A stretch of DNA of 64,000 nucleotides. Origin: Chitinophaga sp. H8 (GTDB lineage Bacteria > Bacteroidota > Bacteroidia > Chitinophagales > Chitinophagaceae). Shown here piece after piece: positions 47,489-57,248 of the stretch (positions are counted from its first letter, which is position 1; each line of letters starts with the position of its first letter). The notes beneath the pieces are model-generated. The model did no database searches. It was given only the letters and a program-made list of their open reading frames with translations, and was not told where the DNA came from. Position numbers and translations under genes: made by a program. The stretch spans positions 1,984,001 to 2,048,000 of the forward strand of contig NZ_JBEXAC010000001.1 of NCBI RefSeq assembly GCF_040567655.1, given 5' to 3'.

Positions 47489-48481
47489 TCAGAACCGCCA
47501 TTTAATACCGGCATTCACCCCCAGTCCGCCAATATTGATATAGGATTTAAGATCATTGGCGGGAGCATTATTATCTTTATACATTGTTTGTGAGCCTTGT
47601 GTTCCGGTGGGTGTGTTGGAATTTTGATCAAGGGTAGTTACATATTTTGTTTTCTTTTCAGCAACACTCAGATCATCGAGACCGCGGGAAGTGGTTGCGA
47701 TGACTTGCCCGGTAGTTGGATTCACCACATTCGTCTTTTCATCATAAGCGGTTACTTCTTTATCTTTTCCTTTTACCGGAACGTTACGGTATTCTGCTTC
47801 TACAAAAATACCCAGTTTGGGTGCAACCGGGAACACTACTCCCAGGGCCCCCTGAAATCCGATGGTAGGATTGGGATGGATCTTTTCTTTACGATGAATA
47901 GTTGTTTGCGCAATACTGCCGGATGGGCCGGGGCTGTTACGGGTGGCATCCGTTTCAATGTTCAGGTTACCCCATAACGGAACAACTACCCCGAAACGTA
48001 CATAAGGGTTTACTTTTTCCAACCCAGGGCTCAGTACCAGGCTGGGTGCGAAATCGATGCTATTCACATATCCATGCGATTCCACACTGGCAGCTACCTG
48101 GCTGGTACCTTTTACAGTGGTGATATTTTTGGTCATCAGGTTCTTCTGGCTATGGAAGTAGTTAAATGTTCCCTCAAGTGCCATATACTTATTGATATTC
48201 CAGCCAAAGGTCAATCCTCCCCGCCCTCCGGCACCATAGGAACCGGTCAGCACTTTTTGGGAAATGATAGTGGTAGCACCTGTAACAGGATCTGCCTGTT
48301 GACGTATATCTCTGGGGGGAAACTGCCCCACATCGGGGAACTGTCCCTGCGACACACTGAAGAAATAGCCTCCGGCTGCCTTTAAATAGAATTTTGATGG
48401 TGCCGGATCGTTAACAGACTGGGCATTGGCTGTACAGGCCAGTGCAAAGATGGCTGTAGAAAGCATGGTGAGGCTTTTCAT
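47489..48481 (-). CDS. Outer-membrane beta-barrel protein
   Basis: This 330-residue protein has a signal peptide ending near residue 20 (CTANA before QSVND). The rest alternates hydrophobic and polar residues with glycine-rich turns (GAGGRGGLTFGWNINKYMALEGTFNYF, YVRFGVVVPLW, LGIFVEAEYRNVPV) and ends with a terminal aromatic (INAGIKWRF), as for outer-membrane barrels of the OmpA/OmpW-like type. The extended polar stretches around residues 225-300 could be surface loops. Function unknown. It is a single gene between two terminator-like regions. Confidence 0.75.
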   Translation of the reverse strand: MKSLTMLSTAIFALACTANAQSVNDPAPSKFYLKAAGGYFFSVSQGQFPDVGQFPPRDIRQQADPVTGATTIISQKVLTGSYGAGGRGGLTFGWNINKYMALEGTFNYFHSQKNLMTKNITTVKGTSQVAASVESHGYVNSIDFAPSLVLSPGLEKVNPYVRFGVVVPLWGNLNIETDATRNSPGPSGSIAQTTIHRKEKIHPNPTIGFQGALGVVFPVAPKLGIFVEAEYRNVPVKGKDKEVTAYDEKTNVVNPTTGQVIATTSRGLDDLSVAEKKTKYVTTLDQNSNTPTGTQGSQTMYKDNNAPANDLKSYINIGGLGVNAGIKWRF

Positions 48482-48632
48482 ATAGAATTGTTTTGGTGAT
48501 AGTATTCGGTTGTTCCGTCTATAGGAAGTTAACGAATTGTTACCAAAACATCAAAAGTGATGCCTGCTTTATGTACGTAGCCTGGTGGGCGTTATATACA
48601 GGATGTAAGTTTGTGCTGTTAGACGGGAAACA

Positions 48633-49772
48633 TTAAAAGGCTTCAGCTAAAGAAAGATAAAACCCTGATTGTCTTTTCTCACCGGGTCTCTTTTCCCCCC
48701 AGCCATAGTCGATCCGTATTGTTAAGCGAGAGGCCTCATCATAGAAATAGCGGATCCCAAGACCATAATTAGGTTTCAAACGGGTTAGATCCAGGTTGCG
48801 ATTGGAAAATACAGTGCCGGTACCTGCAAAAGCTGCCAGCGCAAACTTCGGACTGGTATCCACAAACCAGATCTTCACCCTTATTTTAGGATCAACGAGA
48901 TAACGGTATTCAGTTTGTAAAGCCAGATAATTCTGTTCCCGGTAGCGCCCGGTATAGTAGCCCCGCATAATCATATCATTCCCCATTTCAGGCAGGAGAT
49001 AAAAGGGTTTATTTTTACCCTGTATGCTGTTTAAGTAACCGTTGAAGCCCAGGGTACTTTTCTCAGAAAGTGTAAAGAACTGTTTTCCCTGTGCTTCCAC
49101 CTTCCAGAGTGGCGTAGTGCTTATAAATGCAGGTGCATGCGCTACATTGAGTTTTAGCCAGGTGCCTCTGGTAGTATAGTTCTGATTATCACGGTTGTCA
49201 AAAATACCGGTCACCCCTATGAAAGTAACATGCCCCCCTGCTTTATCTGTTAGTGATATTCCTGGATAGATGCCTTTGTTTTCTTTAGCACTAAATTCAT
49301 TATATTGGTACATAATAGAGGCTCCGGCATAAAAATGGCCACTAATGCGCTTCTCCCCTTCCAATTGCATTTTAAACCGGGTATTGCCCACCAGCGTACG
49401 GTCATCATAGTGGGTACTATCTCCTATCCCATAAAAATATACCGGATAATTGTGATATCTCAGTTCTCCCCTGTAATGCCAGGTATTGTCTTTAGTCCAG
49501 ATATCAGCTTTAAGATCAATTTTATATTGATTTTTGGTAGTGATGCTGGGAATGAGGTTGATGGTAGAGTTGCGGGTGATCAGGTCCGGAGCCTTTTTAT
49601 TGGTATAGAAAGAATAAAGCATAGCGGCTCCAACTTCCAATCCTTTTTCCGGAGAATAGCCCAGCACAGGCAGGGGTAAAAAACTGCTTTTACGGGGTAA
49701 TATGGTATCCTGTGCGTGTACACTAAGGACGGTTATAAGTAAAACAAGCGTAAGGCGAATGGTTCTTAACAT
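48633..49772 (-). CDS. BamA/TamA family outer membrane protein (surface antigen-like barrel)
   Basis: This 379-residue protein has a signal peptide (LVLLITVLSVHA before QDTIL) and lacks POTRA domains; the remainder matches the C-terminal barrel of the Omp85/bacterial surface antigen family, with repeated amphipathic strands, the motif NRDNQNYTTRGTWLKL (NR...TRG) near the middle and the terminal GFYLSLAEAF ending in Phe. Short Omp85 proteins of this type occur widely in Bacteroidota; their role is unclear. It is not BamA itself, which is far longer. The start at 49772 is chosen for the signal peptide. Confidence 0.8.
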   Translation of the reverse strand: MLRTIRLTLVLLITVLSVHAQDTILPRKSSFLPLPVLGYSPEKGLEVGAAMLYSFYTNKKAPDLITRNSTINLIPSITTKNQYKIDLKADIWTKDNTWHYRGELRYHNYPVYFYGIGDSTHYDDRTLVGNTRFKMQLEGEKRISGHFYAGASIMYQYNEFSAKENKGIYPGISLTDKAGGHVTFIGVTGIFDNRDNQNYTTRGTWLKLNVAHAPAFISTTPLWKVEAQGKQFFTLSEKSTLGFNGYLNSIQGKNKPFYLLPEMGNDMIMRGYYTGRYREQNYLALQTEYRYLVDPKIRVKIWFVDTSPKFALAAFAGTGTVFSNRNLDLTRLKPNYGLGIRYFYDEASRLTIRIDYGWGEKRPGEKRQSGFYLSLAEAF

Positions 49773-49849
49773 GTTGCTGATGTCCAAATTTCTGATATAC
49801 TGAGCTGCAAATGTATATGTTTTGAAATTGATACATCCAGGCGGGTGTT

Positions 49850-50125
49850 TTACCTGTCACTGTGTCCTAAACTCTTTTCCGGATTCACCCGGTCGCGCAC
49901 AGTTTGTTTAAGTGTTTTTATTTCAGGAAAATGTCCGGCATCCTTGCGATTGAAGATAATCTCATCGTTCAGGTAAATCAGGTAAGCGCCACCCGTTTCA
50001 CTTGGCTTAAGCGTCACTCCGCTGATATCTTCTGTAAAAGTGGTAAGCAGCTCCTGGGCCATGTATGCCGCACGGAGCAGCCAACCACATTTGGGACAAT
50101 ATTCTATAGTGATGCCTGGTTTCAT
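49850..50125 (-). CDS. SelT/SelW/SelH (Rdx) family thioredoxin-like protein
   Basis: This 91-residue protein contains CPKCGW at residues 10-15, the redox CxxC of the selenoprotein W family, with Cys in the selenocysteine position. Two further conserved parts are visible: GVTLKPSETGGAYLIYL and IFNRKDAGHFPEIKTLKQTVRD. It is probably a cytoplasmic thiol redox protein; partners are unknown. It lies 71 bases downstream of an MFS transporter gene on the same strand, and the pair may be co-transcribed. Confidence 0.86.
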   Translation of the reverse strand: MKPGITIEYCPKCGWLLRAAYMAQELLTTFTEDISGVTLKPSETGGAYLIYLNDEIIFNRKDAGHFPEIKTLKQTVRDRVNPEKSLGHSDR

Positions 50126-50196
50126 TTGATGATGTTTTTAATATGATGGTATGCGTTTGTGCCTGACGATAATAGTGCTGGCACCTCCGGGAGATA

Positions 50197-51465
50197 TTAA
50201 TGTCCCACTGTTGTAGCAGCACTGGTATCTACCGTTTTAGGTGTTTTAGATGGCTCTTTAAATGCTTTTAAGGATGGTAGTGCACAAAACAAACCGGCCA
50301 GTGTAAGCACAGCAGCGGCTGCAAAGGGTGCGCCGGGAAAATGCAGAGGGGCATCGGCTGCAGTAAACCAGGAAAACAGGTTGGTCATCATGAGCGGTCC
50401 AATGATAGCAGTCGCACTGATAAGGCTGTTTAAAGCACCTTGTAGTTCTCCCTGCTCGTTAGCCGGTACCTGAGAAGAAATAAGCCCTTGTAATGCCGGG
50501 CCTCCTATACCTCCAAGACAATAGGGAACCAAAAAGATAAACATCATCCAGCCTTTGGTAGCAAAAGCGAACAACGAAAAACCTAGTGTATACATCAGCA
50601 TACCCGTAATAATGGCATTACGCTGCCCCAGTTTGGGGATGGCAATCCTGATAAGGCCGCCTTGTACCAGGGCCACCATCAGCCCTACAAATCCCAGGGA
50701 GTAACCTACCATTTTTTCATCCCAGTTGAATTGCAGCATAGTGAAAAAGGTCCAGGTGGATTGCACGGAGTGGGCAGCAATATATAGTAATACCAGCGTA
50801 ATGATCATGCCCATTACTACCGGATACCGGCCCAGGTGCATCAATGATCCCACCGGATTAGCCCGTTTCCAGTCAAAAGGCCGGCGGTTTTCCGGCAGTA
50901 AAGACTCCGGTAATACAAAATAGCCGTAAAGAAAGTTAATCAGGGTTAATCCGGCTGCCGCCAGAAAAGGTGCCTGGTGCCCCCATTGGCTGAAGATGCC
51001 ACCCAATACCGGGCCTATGATAAACCCAAGTCCAAAGGCAGCCCCTACCAGACCAAAATTCTGTGCCCGTTTTTCTGGTGTACTAATATCTGCAATATAA
51101 GCAGTAGCTGTGGTAATGCTGGCTCCTGTAATACCTGCTATAATACGGCCTACAAACAACCACGCAATGCTGGGAGCAAAAGCCACCAACAGGTAATCGA
51201 GGCAAAACCCCATCAGGGCAAAGAGCAATACAGGTCTTCTGCCATATTTATCACTCAGTCCACCTATGATAGGTGAAAATATCAATTGCATAATAGCATA
51301 CGAAGCCGCTAGCCAGCCTCCGTACCTGGAAGCAGCACTCAAGCCTTCACCGGTAAGATGTTCGATCAGCTTGGGGATAACAGGGATAATAATACCAAAT
51401 CCTATAACATCGATGAGTATGGTGACGAAGATAAAGCCCAACGCAGCACTTCTTTTTACAGTCAT
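50197..51465 (-). CDS. MFS transporter, TCR/Tet family
   Basis: This 422-residue inner-membrane protein has twelve predicted helices and the drug-efflux motifs of the TetA group: [10 protein letters not shown] in TM1, [14 protein letters not shown] between TM2 and TM3, [23 protein letters not shown], and [10 protein letters not shown] in TM5. It probably exports a drug or metabolite by proton antiport; tetracycline itself is only one possibility. Homology begins at [11 protein letters not shown] (51465); the longer upstream frame is not protein-like. It is divergent from the sensor kinase gene at 51710, about 240 bases away. Confidence 0.9.
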   Translation of the reverse strand: MTVKRSAALGFIFVTILIDVIGFGIIIPVIPKLIEHLTGEGLSAASRYGGWLAASYAIMQLIFSPIIGGLSDKYGRRPVLLFALMGFCLDYLLVAFAPSIAWLFVGRIIAGITGASITTATAYIADISTPEKRAQNFGLVGAAFGLGFIIGPVLGGIFSQWGHQAPFLAAAGLTLINFLYGYFVLPESLLPENRRPFDWKRANPVGSLMHLGRYPVVMGMIITLVLLYIAAHSVQSTWTFFTMLQFNWDEKMVGYSLGFVGLMVALVQGGLIRIAIPKLGQRNAIITGMLMYTLGFSLFAFATKGWMMFIFLVPYCLGGIGGPALQGLISSQVPANEQGELQGALNSLISATAIIGPLMMTNLFSWFTAADAPLHFPGAPFAAAAVLTLAGLFCALPSLKAFKEPSKTPKTVDTSAATTVGH

Positions 51466-51709
51466 TCCAGCAAATTTTGGCGAAAGATAGTGAAGAATGC
51501 AAAATATTGAATTACTATTATTTGTCCTCTGTTCATCATTTGACAAACGCAATAGCTCATATGATGAATAAACACCCCCAAAAACTGACAAGAAATGGTT
51601 TTTGGCCCGCTTTTTTTTGAAACCTCCGGCATTATACCTAATTTTATTCCACAGTAAGGTAATTACCGCTGATACCCCTACTGCTCTGCCAACAACAACG
51701 TTTTATACT

Positions 51710-53719
51710 ATGCCACCCTTATCCGTGAAAACGTATCTATGTTTTTTATTGCTTTTATCATTCACTGCAGCTATGGCACAGCCACCGGCGCATGATAGTC
51801 TGCAGAAGGTATTGGATAAGCATGTAGGCAGGGATACCAGCCGGATTAAACTGCTGAATCAGCTGGCCAGAGCATATTTTACCCAAAATCCCGTATTGAC
51901 CGAACAATTAAGCCAGGAGGCCATGGCGCTAAGTGACAGCCTGGCGTTTGCAACCGGGAAAATATGGGCCATCCGTAACCTGTCCCTGGTAGAAAACAGC
52001 AAGGGTAACCTGGACCGACAGATGCAATTATCCTTTGATGCGCTAATGCTTGCAGATAGCCTGAAGGATCTGCGGGCCCTGGGAATCATTAATAATGATA
52101 TAGGTAATGTGTTTATTGAACAGGAAAATCCACGCCAGGCACTGAGATATCTGAAAAAGGCGCTGCACATAAAACGGCGGTTGAAGGAATCTGCCGAAAT
52201 TGCCCGTACCCTGAATAACATGGGCAGTTCTTATATGAGGCTGGACATGCCGGATTCTGCACTCTATTTTCTCAAACAATCGGAACAAATAAAACAAACT
52301 TTAAATGACAGACGCGGGCTGGCTGTGACCTATGAAAATATGGGACTCATCTATTTTACCTGGCAGCAATATGATGAAGCATTAAGATTTCAACAACAGG
52401 CAGCTGATTATTACCGGGAAGCCGAAAATCTACATGGGCTTACGAAGGCCTATCTGAATATGGGACAGGCACAAACTATGTTAAAGGACTTTAAAAATGC
52501 GGAGAAAAGCCTTGCAGCCGCTGCTACTTTAAATACCAGCCTGAAGAATGCTAAAAATGAAATGATCTATTATAAGAACAGATCGCAACTGGATTCAGCC
52601 AGGAATAACTTTACAGCCGCACTAGCAAATTATAAAGAGTTTGCTGCATTGAATGAAGCCTTTTTTAATGTGCAGAAAACAAAACTGATCGCCAATACGC
52701 AGCAAAAGTACGAATCAGAAAAGAAGGAAAGAGAGAATGAGATGCTGAAAAAAGAGCAATTGCTGCATCTGGCTACGATACGGCAACAATGGATGCTTGT
52801 ACTGGCAGGGGCTTTGCTGCTGGCCAGCCTGTTTGTTGTTACTATTGTAATATATCGCTTATACCGGCGCCAACAGGAGCTGTTCCGTCAGTTGAACAGT
52901 AAAAGTGAGGAAGTGTCGTTACAAAATCACATAATACTGGAACAGAATGCAGCACTGGGGAATCTCAATGAAGTAAAGGATAAAATATTCTCAGTGATCT
53001 CCCATGATCTGCGTTCTCCCCTGGCCATATTGGAAGGCCTTCTCTTCCTGCTCCGGGATGATAAGATATCTGCTGCCCAGTTCAGATATTATACGGATGA
53101 GTTATGGCGGGATATGAAGAATACGGCTTACATGATGGATAATCTGCTGCATTGGGCCAGCAATCAAATGAAAGGGATCGGTGTAAAAGCAGATGATTTT
53201 GACATCACAACTTTAATCAGCCAGGAATTTGAATTGCTTAAAACACTGGCACGTCAAAAAGAGGTACAGTTAATTCATCACCTTAATAATCAGGTAATGG
53301 TGTATGCTGACCCGGATATGATTAAACTGGTGCTGAGAAACCTGATCAATAACGCGATTAAGTTTACACCACCGGGTGGCATAATTACAGTATCAGGCAA
53401 ATGCGATACTCAGGTAATAGAACTGAGCATACAGGATAATGGTGTAGGGATAGCACCAGAAAATCAGAGTAGGATATTTTCCAATATTTATTATTCTACC
53501 GTGGGCACACAAAATGAAAAGGGATGTGGTTTGGGCTTACATCTTTCCAAGGATTTTGTAGAACGCAATCATGGTAAAATATGGTTTATCAGCAAACCGG
53601 CAAAGGGAACCAGTTTTTATTTCACTATTCCTTTATCAGATGAAGTAGATGCCGCTCCCCGCCCCTACACAATGATTATACAGGAACAGATACCTGTGAA
53701 TATGTCTCCCGCAGAATAA
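51710..53719 (+). CDS. Tetratricopeptide repeat sensor histidine kinase
   Basis: This 669-residue protein has a signal peptide ending AAMAQ, about six TPR repeats (residues 40-300; units such as AEIARTLNNMGSSYMRLDMPDSALYFL), a membrane helix (about 361-384), a coiled coil and a histidine kinase core. The H-box is FSVISHDLRSPL (His near 433), the N-box RNLINNAIKFT, the G1 region DNGVGIAPEN and G2 GCGLGLHLSK. TPR-type periplasmic sensors are common in Bacteroidota. No response regulator is adjacent, so it is an orphan. The start at 51710 is preferred; the frame extends upstream without typical features. Confidence 0.9.
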   Translation: MPPLSVKTYLCFLLLLSFTAAMAQPPAHDSLQKVLDKHVGRDTSRIKLLNQLARAYFTQNPVLTEQLSQEAMALSDSLAFATGKIWAIRNLSLVENSKGNLDRQMQLSFDALMLADSLKDLRALGIINNDIGNVFIEQENPRQALRYLKKALHIKRRLKESAEIARTLNNMGSSYMRLDMPDSALYFLKQSEQIKQTLNDRRGLAVTYENMGLIYFTWQQYDEALRFQQQAADYYREAENLHGLTKAYLNMGQAQTMLKDFKNAEKSLAAAATLNTSLKNAKNEMIYYKNRSQLDSARNNFTAALANYKEFAALNEAFFNVQKTKLIANTQQKYESEKKERENEMLKKEQLLHLATIRQQWMLVLAGALLLASLFVVTIVIYRLYRRQQELFRQLNSKSEEVSLQNHIILEQNAALGNLNEVKDKIFSVISHDLRSPLAILEGLLFLLRDDKISAAQFRYYTDELWRDMKNTAYMMDNLLHWASNQMKGIGVKADDFDITTLISQEFELLKTLARQKEVQLIHHLNNQVMVYADPDMIKLVLRNLINNAIKFTPPGGIITVSGKCDTQVIELSIQDNGVGIAPENQSRIFSNIYYSTVGTQNEKGCGLGLHLSKDFVERNHGKIWFISKPAKGTSFYFTIPLSDEVDAAPRPYTMIIQEQIPVNMSPAE

Positions 53720-53730
53720 TATACATATAG

Positions 53731-54192
53731 TTATAAAGCAGTGCCACGCATCCCCATCAGTCTGCGGTGATAGTTGATTTGTCCCAGATGGTAATTCAGA
53801 TGAGTAGTAAGATGGATCAATACATGACCTGTAGTAAGGATACTATCAGAAAATTTTAGCGGATATTCCTTATCCAGCTCTTCTTGTGAAAGCTGTTTCA
53901 GCACAATATTGATCATGCTTTGTGTTTGCTGTACACCTGCAATTAACTCCTCTCTGGGAACATCCCTGGCACTGAATTCCAGTTCACGGTTGCGTACATA
54001 ACCAGTATTACCCAGTGTGGCGCCAATGAAATGATTCAGATTGCCGTTGAGATGAAGGCATAATGTGCCGGCTGCATTGCTGATTCCAGGTGGTATCAAC
54101 CATATAGCGGCGGCAGTTGGATAGGCAGCTATTTCCTGTTCAAGCCGGGGCAAATCCCGGTTAAAAAGCTCCAGTAAAATATGATTAAGCAT
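53731..54192 (-). CDS. DinB family protein (DUF1572-like)
   Basis: This 153-residue protein is a four-helix bundle of the DinB/YfiT superfamily. The histidines expected to bind metal are visible: His near residue 50 (HLNGNLNHFIG) and two in HLTTHLNYHLGQINYHRR near the C-terminus. Such proteins act as metal-dependent thiol transferases (bacillithiol or other thiols) or in detoxification; substrate unknown. The gene is convergent to the sensor kinase, 11 bases from its stop. Confidence 0.85.
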   Translation of the reverse strand: MLNHILLELFNRDLPRLEQEIAAYPTAAAIWLIPPGISNAAGTLCLHLNGNLNHFIGATLGNTGYVRNRELEFSARDVPREELIAGVQQTQSMINIVLKQLSQEELDKEYPLKFSDSILTTGHVLIHLTTHLNYHLGQINYHRRLMGMRGTAL

Positions 54193-54220
54193 ACAGCTAA
54201 ATTAAGGCATAAAAATGAAA

Positions 54221-54250
54221 AAGGATGCCATACCTGCGTATAGCATCCTT
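54221..54250 (-). terminator. Rho-independent terminator of the NlpE/DUF4377 gene
   Basis: AAGGATGC (54221-54228) pairs with GCATCCTT (54243-54250), with an inner 4-bp stem, followed on the minus strand by TTTTCATTTTT. It lies 21 bases after the stop at 54272. Confidence 0.8.
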
Positions 54251-54271
54251 CAGTCCCTGATTTTGCAAATG

Positions 54272-54985
54272 TTATTTAGCAGAGATCACTTCCTTTAATT
54301 CATAGGTATACATGCTTACGTCCTGTGGTGGATGCTGGCGTGGTTTACGAAGTACTTTCAGCTGGTATATTTTACCAGGCTTATAATCAAAACCAGTTAT
54401 TTCCGAAGAAAAGTTTTCCCATTCACTTTCCTTGGTAGGGGCTGTTTTACCGTAAGCTATCAGATAACATTCCTGGGGCGCTCCGGCTCCTGTATTACAG
54501 GTGCCTTTTTTCTTATTTACCCACATGGTCAGCTCTTTTTCTTTCGGAGCAGGCTTTTCTGCCTTGGTCAGTTTTAACCCTGCGGTCCCCATATCTGTAC
54601 CCTCATATACCAGGGTAGTGCCTTCCTTTTTGAAAACAAGGGTATCTTTTTTGGATATCCCGCTTCCTACAGTTACCAATGACAACAGGATGCGGTCCTC
54701 CGGTTGTTGCACCCATGATCCCATTTGTACGATTTCCGGAGAGAAGTTATTGTAATCTGTTACCATTTCGGCATCTCCGTTGGCTTTTACAGAAAGCTCA
54801 ATGGTGCGTCCGGGACTGGAAGCAGCCGGTAATGCTGCTGCATAGTAACTATCTTCATTTTCTACCGGGGGGCTTGTAGATGCAATACTGTCCTGTTGTG
54901 TTTCGGTGGTGGGTTTCTGCCCGCCCTGGCAGGCACTTAATACAACTAGTGATATTCCTGCGGCATATAAAAAAGTGTGTGTCAT
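54272..54985 (-). CDS. NlpE-like / DUF4377 lipoprotein
   Basis: This 237-residue lipoprotein (lipobox Cys near residue 19, LSACQGG) has a Thr/Ser/Pro-rich linker, then a lipocalin-like domain of the NlpE N-terminal type (RTIELSVKANGDAEMVTDYNN, GSWVQQPEDRILLSLV) and a C-terminal DUF4377 domain (MWVNKKKGTCNTGAG, ENFSSEITGFDYKPGKIYQLKVLR). NlpE in other bacteria is an envelope-stress and copper-related sensor, but this is only a fold-level analogy. I start at 54985 because that gives the lipoprotein signal. It is divergent from an ion channel gene, sharing an interrupted palindrome at 55035-55054. Confidence 0.82.
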   Translation of the reverse strand: MTHTFLYAAGISLVVLSACQGGQKPTTETQQDSIASTSPPVENEDSYYAAALPAASSPGRTIELSVKANGDAEMVTDYNNFSPEIVQMGSWVQQPEDRILLSLVTVGSGISKKDTLVFKKEGTTLVYEGTDMGTAGLKLTKAEKPAPKEKELTMWVNKKKGTCNTGAGAPQECYLIAYGKTAPTKESEWENFSSEITGFDYKPGKIYQLKVLRKPRQHPPQDVSMYTYELKEVISAK

Positions 54986-55034
54986 GGTGTATTGATTATT
55001 TGCTACAAGTGAACTAACATAAATAATACCAAAT

Positions 55035-55054
55035 TTGTTCATTCTGGTGAACAA
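55035..55054. promoter_or_regulatory. Interrupted palindrome in the divergent gap, possible operator
   Basis: TTGTTCA (55035-55041) and TGAACAA (55048-55054) form a 7-bp perfect inverted repeat around a 6-base spacer, midway between the divergent lipoprotein and ion channel genes. A regulator of both could bind here. Confidence 0.4.
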
Positions 55055-55124
55055 GAGTTTTTTCCCTATTTTTATTGGGTATGCTTATCCAACGAAAACA
55101 TATAATTTAAATAACTTGCAGCGT

Positions 55125-55961
55125 ATGGATAATAACAACAGGAGGTCCTTAACCCCCTTTCAGCGAAAGTGGCATGATATCATCTTTGAAGCAAATACAC
55201 CGGCCGGAAAGTTATTTGATGTCATTCTACTGGTATTAATCCTGTTAAGTGTAATCGTGATCATGATGGAAAGTGTGGCTAGCCTGGGCACCCGTTTCGG
55301 GATATGGTTCAGGGTGTTGGAATGGCTATTTACGATCGTTTTTACACTGGAGTTTATTTTCCGGATATACTGTAGCTACCGGCCACGGGCATATATTTTT
55401 AGCTTTTATGGATTGATTGACCTGCTTTGTATCCTGCCAATGTACCTGGAATTCATTTTTGGTGGTGCACACTTTTTGCTGATCATCCGGGTGCTTCGCT
55501 TGTTAAGGGTATTGCGTATTTTTAAACTGGTACAGTTCATTAATGAAAGCCAGCAACTGGTGCTGGCAATGAAGAATAGCCGGCGTAAGATTGGGGTGTT
55601 CTTCTTTTTTATTATCCTCCTGACCATTGTTTTAGGCTCCCTGATGTATGTGATTGAGTCAGCACACAATTCTGGTTTTACCAGTATTCCCATCAGCGTA
55701 TATTGGGCCGTTGTAACATTAACAACAGTAGGTTATGGGGATATCGCGCCTGTTACTCCCCTGGGACAGGCATTTTCAGCTATGATCATGATCATGGGAT
55801 ATGCCATTATTGCAGTACCTACCGGTATTGTTACCGTAGAAATGAACCGCATCCGCAGTAAGAACGAAGTAAGCATGCAGGTATGCCCGAATTGTATGAG
55901 GGAAGGACATGATATTGATGCAGTATACTGTAAATATTGTGGGAGTAAGATGGAAAAATGA
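55125..55961 (+). CDS. Voltage-gated potassium channel with C-terminal zinc ribbon
   Basis: This 278-residue inner-membrane protein has six transmembrane segments. S4 is evident from regularly spaced arginines (RVLRLLRVLRIFKL, around residues 124-137); the pore has the potassium selectivity filter TLTTVGYGD near residue 207. After S6 (AIIAVPTGIVTVEM) comes a short cytoplasmic tail with two Cys pairs, CPNC and CKYCG, forming a zinc-ribbon-like element. Such channels control membrane potential in bacteria. The start at 55125 (MDNNNRRSLTPFQRKWHD) is preferred; the longer frame overlaps the palindrome. Confidence 0.9.
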   Translation: MDNNNRRSLTPFQRKWHDIIFEANTPAGKLFDVILLVLILLSVIVIMMESVASLGTRFGIWFRVLEWLFTIVFTLEFIFRIYCSYRPRAYIFSFYGLIDLLCILPMYLEFIFGGAHFLLIIRVLRLLRVLRIFKLVQFINESQQLVLAMKNSRRKIGVFFFFIILLTIVLGSLMYVIESAHNSGFTSIPISVYWAVVTLTTVGYGDIAPVTPLGQAFSAMIMIMGYAIIAVPTGIVTVEMNRIRSKNEVSMQVCPNCMREGHDIDAVYCKYCGSKMEK

Positions 55962-56050
55962 GCTATTAGCCATTAGCTTTAGTTAATGACCCTGCAACCA
56001 CACATACCACAAAGCACAAAAACTCGTGGCTCATAGCTAGTAGCTCACGG
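55962..56050. repeat. Heptamer-period intergenic repeats
   Basis: Directly after the channel gene come units AGCTATT, AGCCATT, AGCTTTA (about 55963-55985), and nearer the next gene GCTCATA, GCTAGTA, GCTCACG (about 56028-56050). Same 7-base period and core as the repeats at 26529-26648. Confidence 0.65.
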
Positions 56051-56066
56051 CACTTAAAACATACAC

Positions 56067-57233
56067 ATGCTACCTTCTATTCTGGACAACGACTTCTATA
56101 AATTTACCATGCAGCATTGCGTGATAAAACTATTTCCAAAGGCGCGTGCCCGTTATAAATTTATTAATCGCGGAAAACATGTATTCCCACCAGGCTTTGG
56201 AACTGCATTGCGGGAAGCTGTGAACGAATTGAAGGGGTTGCAACTGACCCGGGAAGAAAAGGAGTACCTGGCAGTTACCTGCTCTTACCTGGATCCTACC
56301 TACCTCGATTTTTTACAGGGATACCGGTATGATCCTGCGGAGGTACATATTGCGCAGCAGGAAGGTGAATTGGAAGTATATGTAGAAGGATACTGGTACC
56401 GTACTATTCTGTGGGAAGTGCCATTGATGTCACTGATCTGTGAGTTGTATTATCAGTTAAACCAACTGGAAAGAGTGCCGGATGAAGAAGTGGTCCGTAT
56501 TAATAAAGAGAAGATCGAAAAATATAAGGCGTTACAGATCACCATTGCCGATTTTGGTACGCGCCGGAGGCATTCCTATGCAGTGCACCGGTTGGTAGTA
56601 CAAACCTTAAAGGAGTTTGGCAAAGGTTGTTTTATAGGTACGAGCAATGTACATCTGGCGATGCGTAATGGTATAAAGCCCATTGGTACACATGCACATG
56701 AATGGTTTATGTACCATGGCGCCAAATATGGTTTTAAGATGGCTAATATGCTTGGGCTGGAACATTGGGTACAGGTTTATCGCGGAGATCTGGGAATAGC
56801 GCTGTCTGATACCTATACTTCGGAGGTGTTTTTTGAGCAGTTTGATAAAAAGTTTACCAAGTTGTTTGATGGGGTGAGGCATGACAGCGGTGATCCTTTA
56901 TTATTTGCGGAACGTACCATGCAACATTATCAAAAGATGGGCATTGACCCGCTTAGCAAAACCATCATTTTTTCTGATGGGTTGGATTATGAAAAGGTAG
57001 CCCGTATAGCAACGTTTTGTAGTGGCAGGATTGGTATTTCTTTTGGCGTGGGGACGAACTTTACGAACGATGTGGGGCTGCAACCATTAAATATTGTTGT
57101 GAAAATGTATGAAGCTTATCCTGAAGATGCTACAGACTGGACGCCAGTGGTAAAACTGTCAGATGTTAGTGGCAAATATACCGGAGATGAGCAGATGATA
57201 GCACTGGCTAAAGCGATGTTAGGTATCGTCTGA
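56067..57233 (+). CDS. pncB: Nicotinate phosphoribosyltransferase
   Basis: This 388-residue cytoplasmic enzyme makes nicotinate mononucleotide from nicotinate and PRPP in NAD salvage. Family motifs: NDFYKFTMQHCV at the N-terminus, DFGTRRRHSYAVHRL, GTSNVHLAMRNGIKPIGTHAHEW, where the His in the second is the phosphorylated catalytic region, and VRHDSGDPLLFAE, then IIFSDGL and ISFGVGTNFTND. Length is normal for bacterial PncB. It appears to be a single-gene unit behind heptamer repeats. Confidence 0.95.
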   Translation: MLPSILDNDFYKFTMQHCVIKLFPKARARYKFINRGKHVFPPGFGTALREAVNELKGLQLTREEKEYLAVTCSYLDPTYLDFLQGYRYDPAEVHIAQQEGELEVYVEGYWYRTILWEVPLMSLICELYYQLNQLERVPDEEVVRINKEKIEKYKALQITIADFGTRRRHSYAVHRLVVQTLKEFGKGCFIGTSNVHLAMRNGIKPIGTHAHEWFMYHGAKYGFKMANMLGLEHWVQVYRGDLGIALSDTYTSEVFFEQFDKKFTKLFDGVRHDSGDPLLFAERTMQHYQKMGIDPLSKTIIFSDGLDYEKVARIATFCSGRIGISFGVGTNFTNDVGLQPLNIVVKMYEAYPEDATDWTPVVKLSDVSGKYTGDEQMIALAKAMLGIV

Positions 57234-57248
57234 AAAGTAGCAACGGCT

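Noticed and set aside
48490..48549. Weak inverted repeat (GTTTTGGT with ACCAAAAC) ahead of the outer-membrane protein gene at 47489
   Set aside because: The arms are short and far apart (44-base loop), so a functional structure is not supported.
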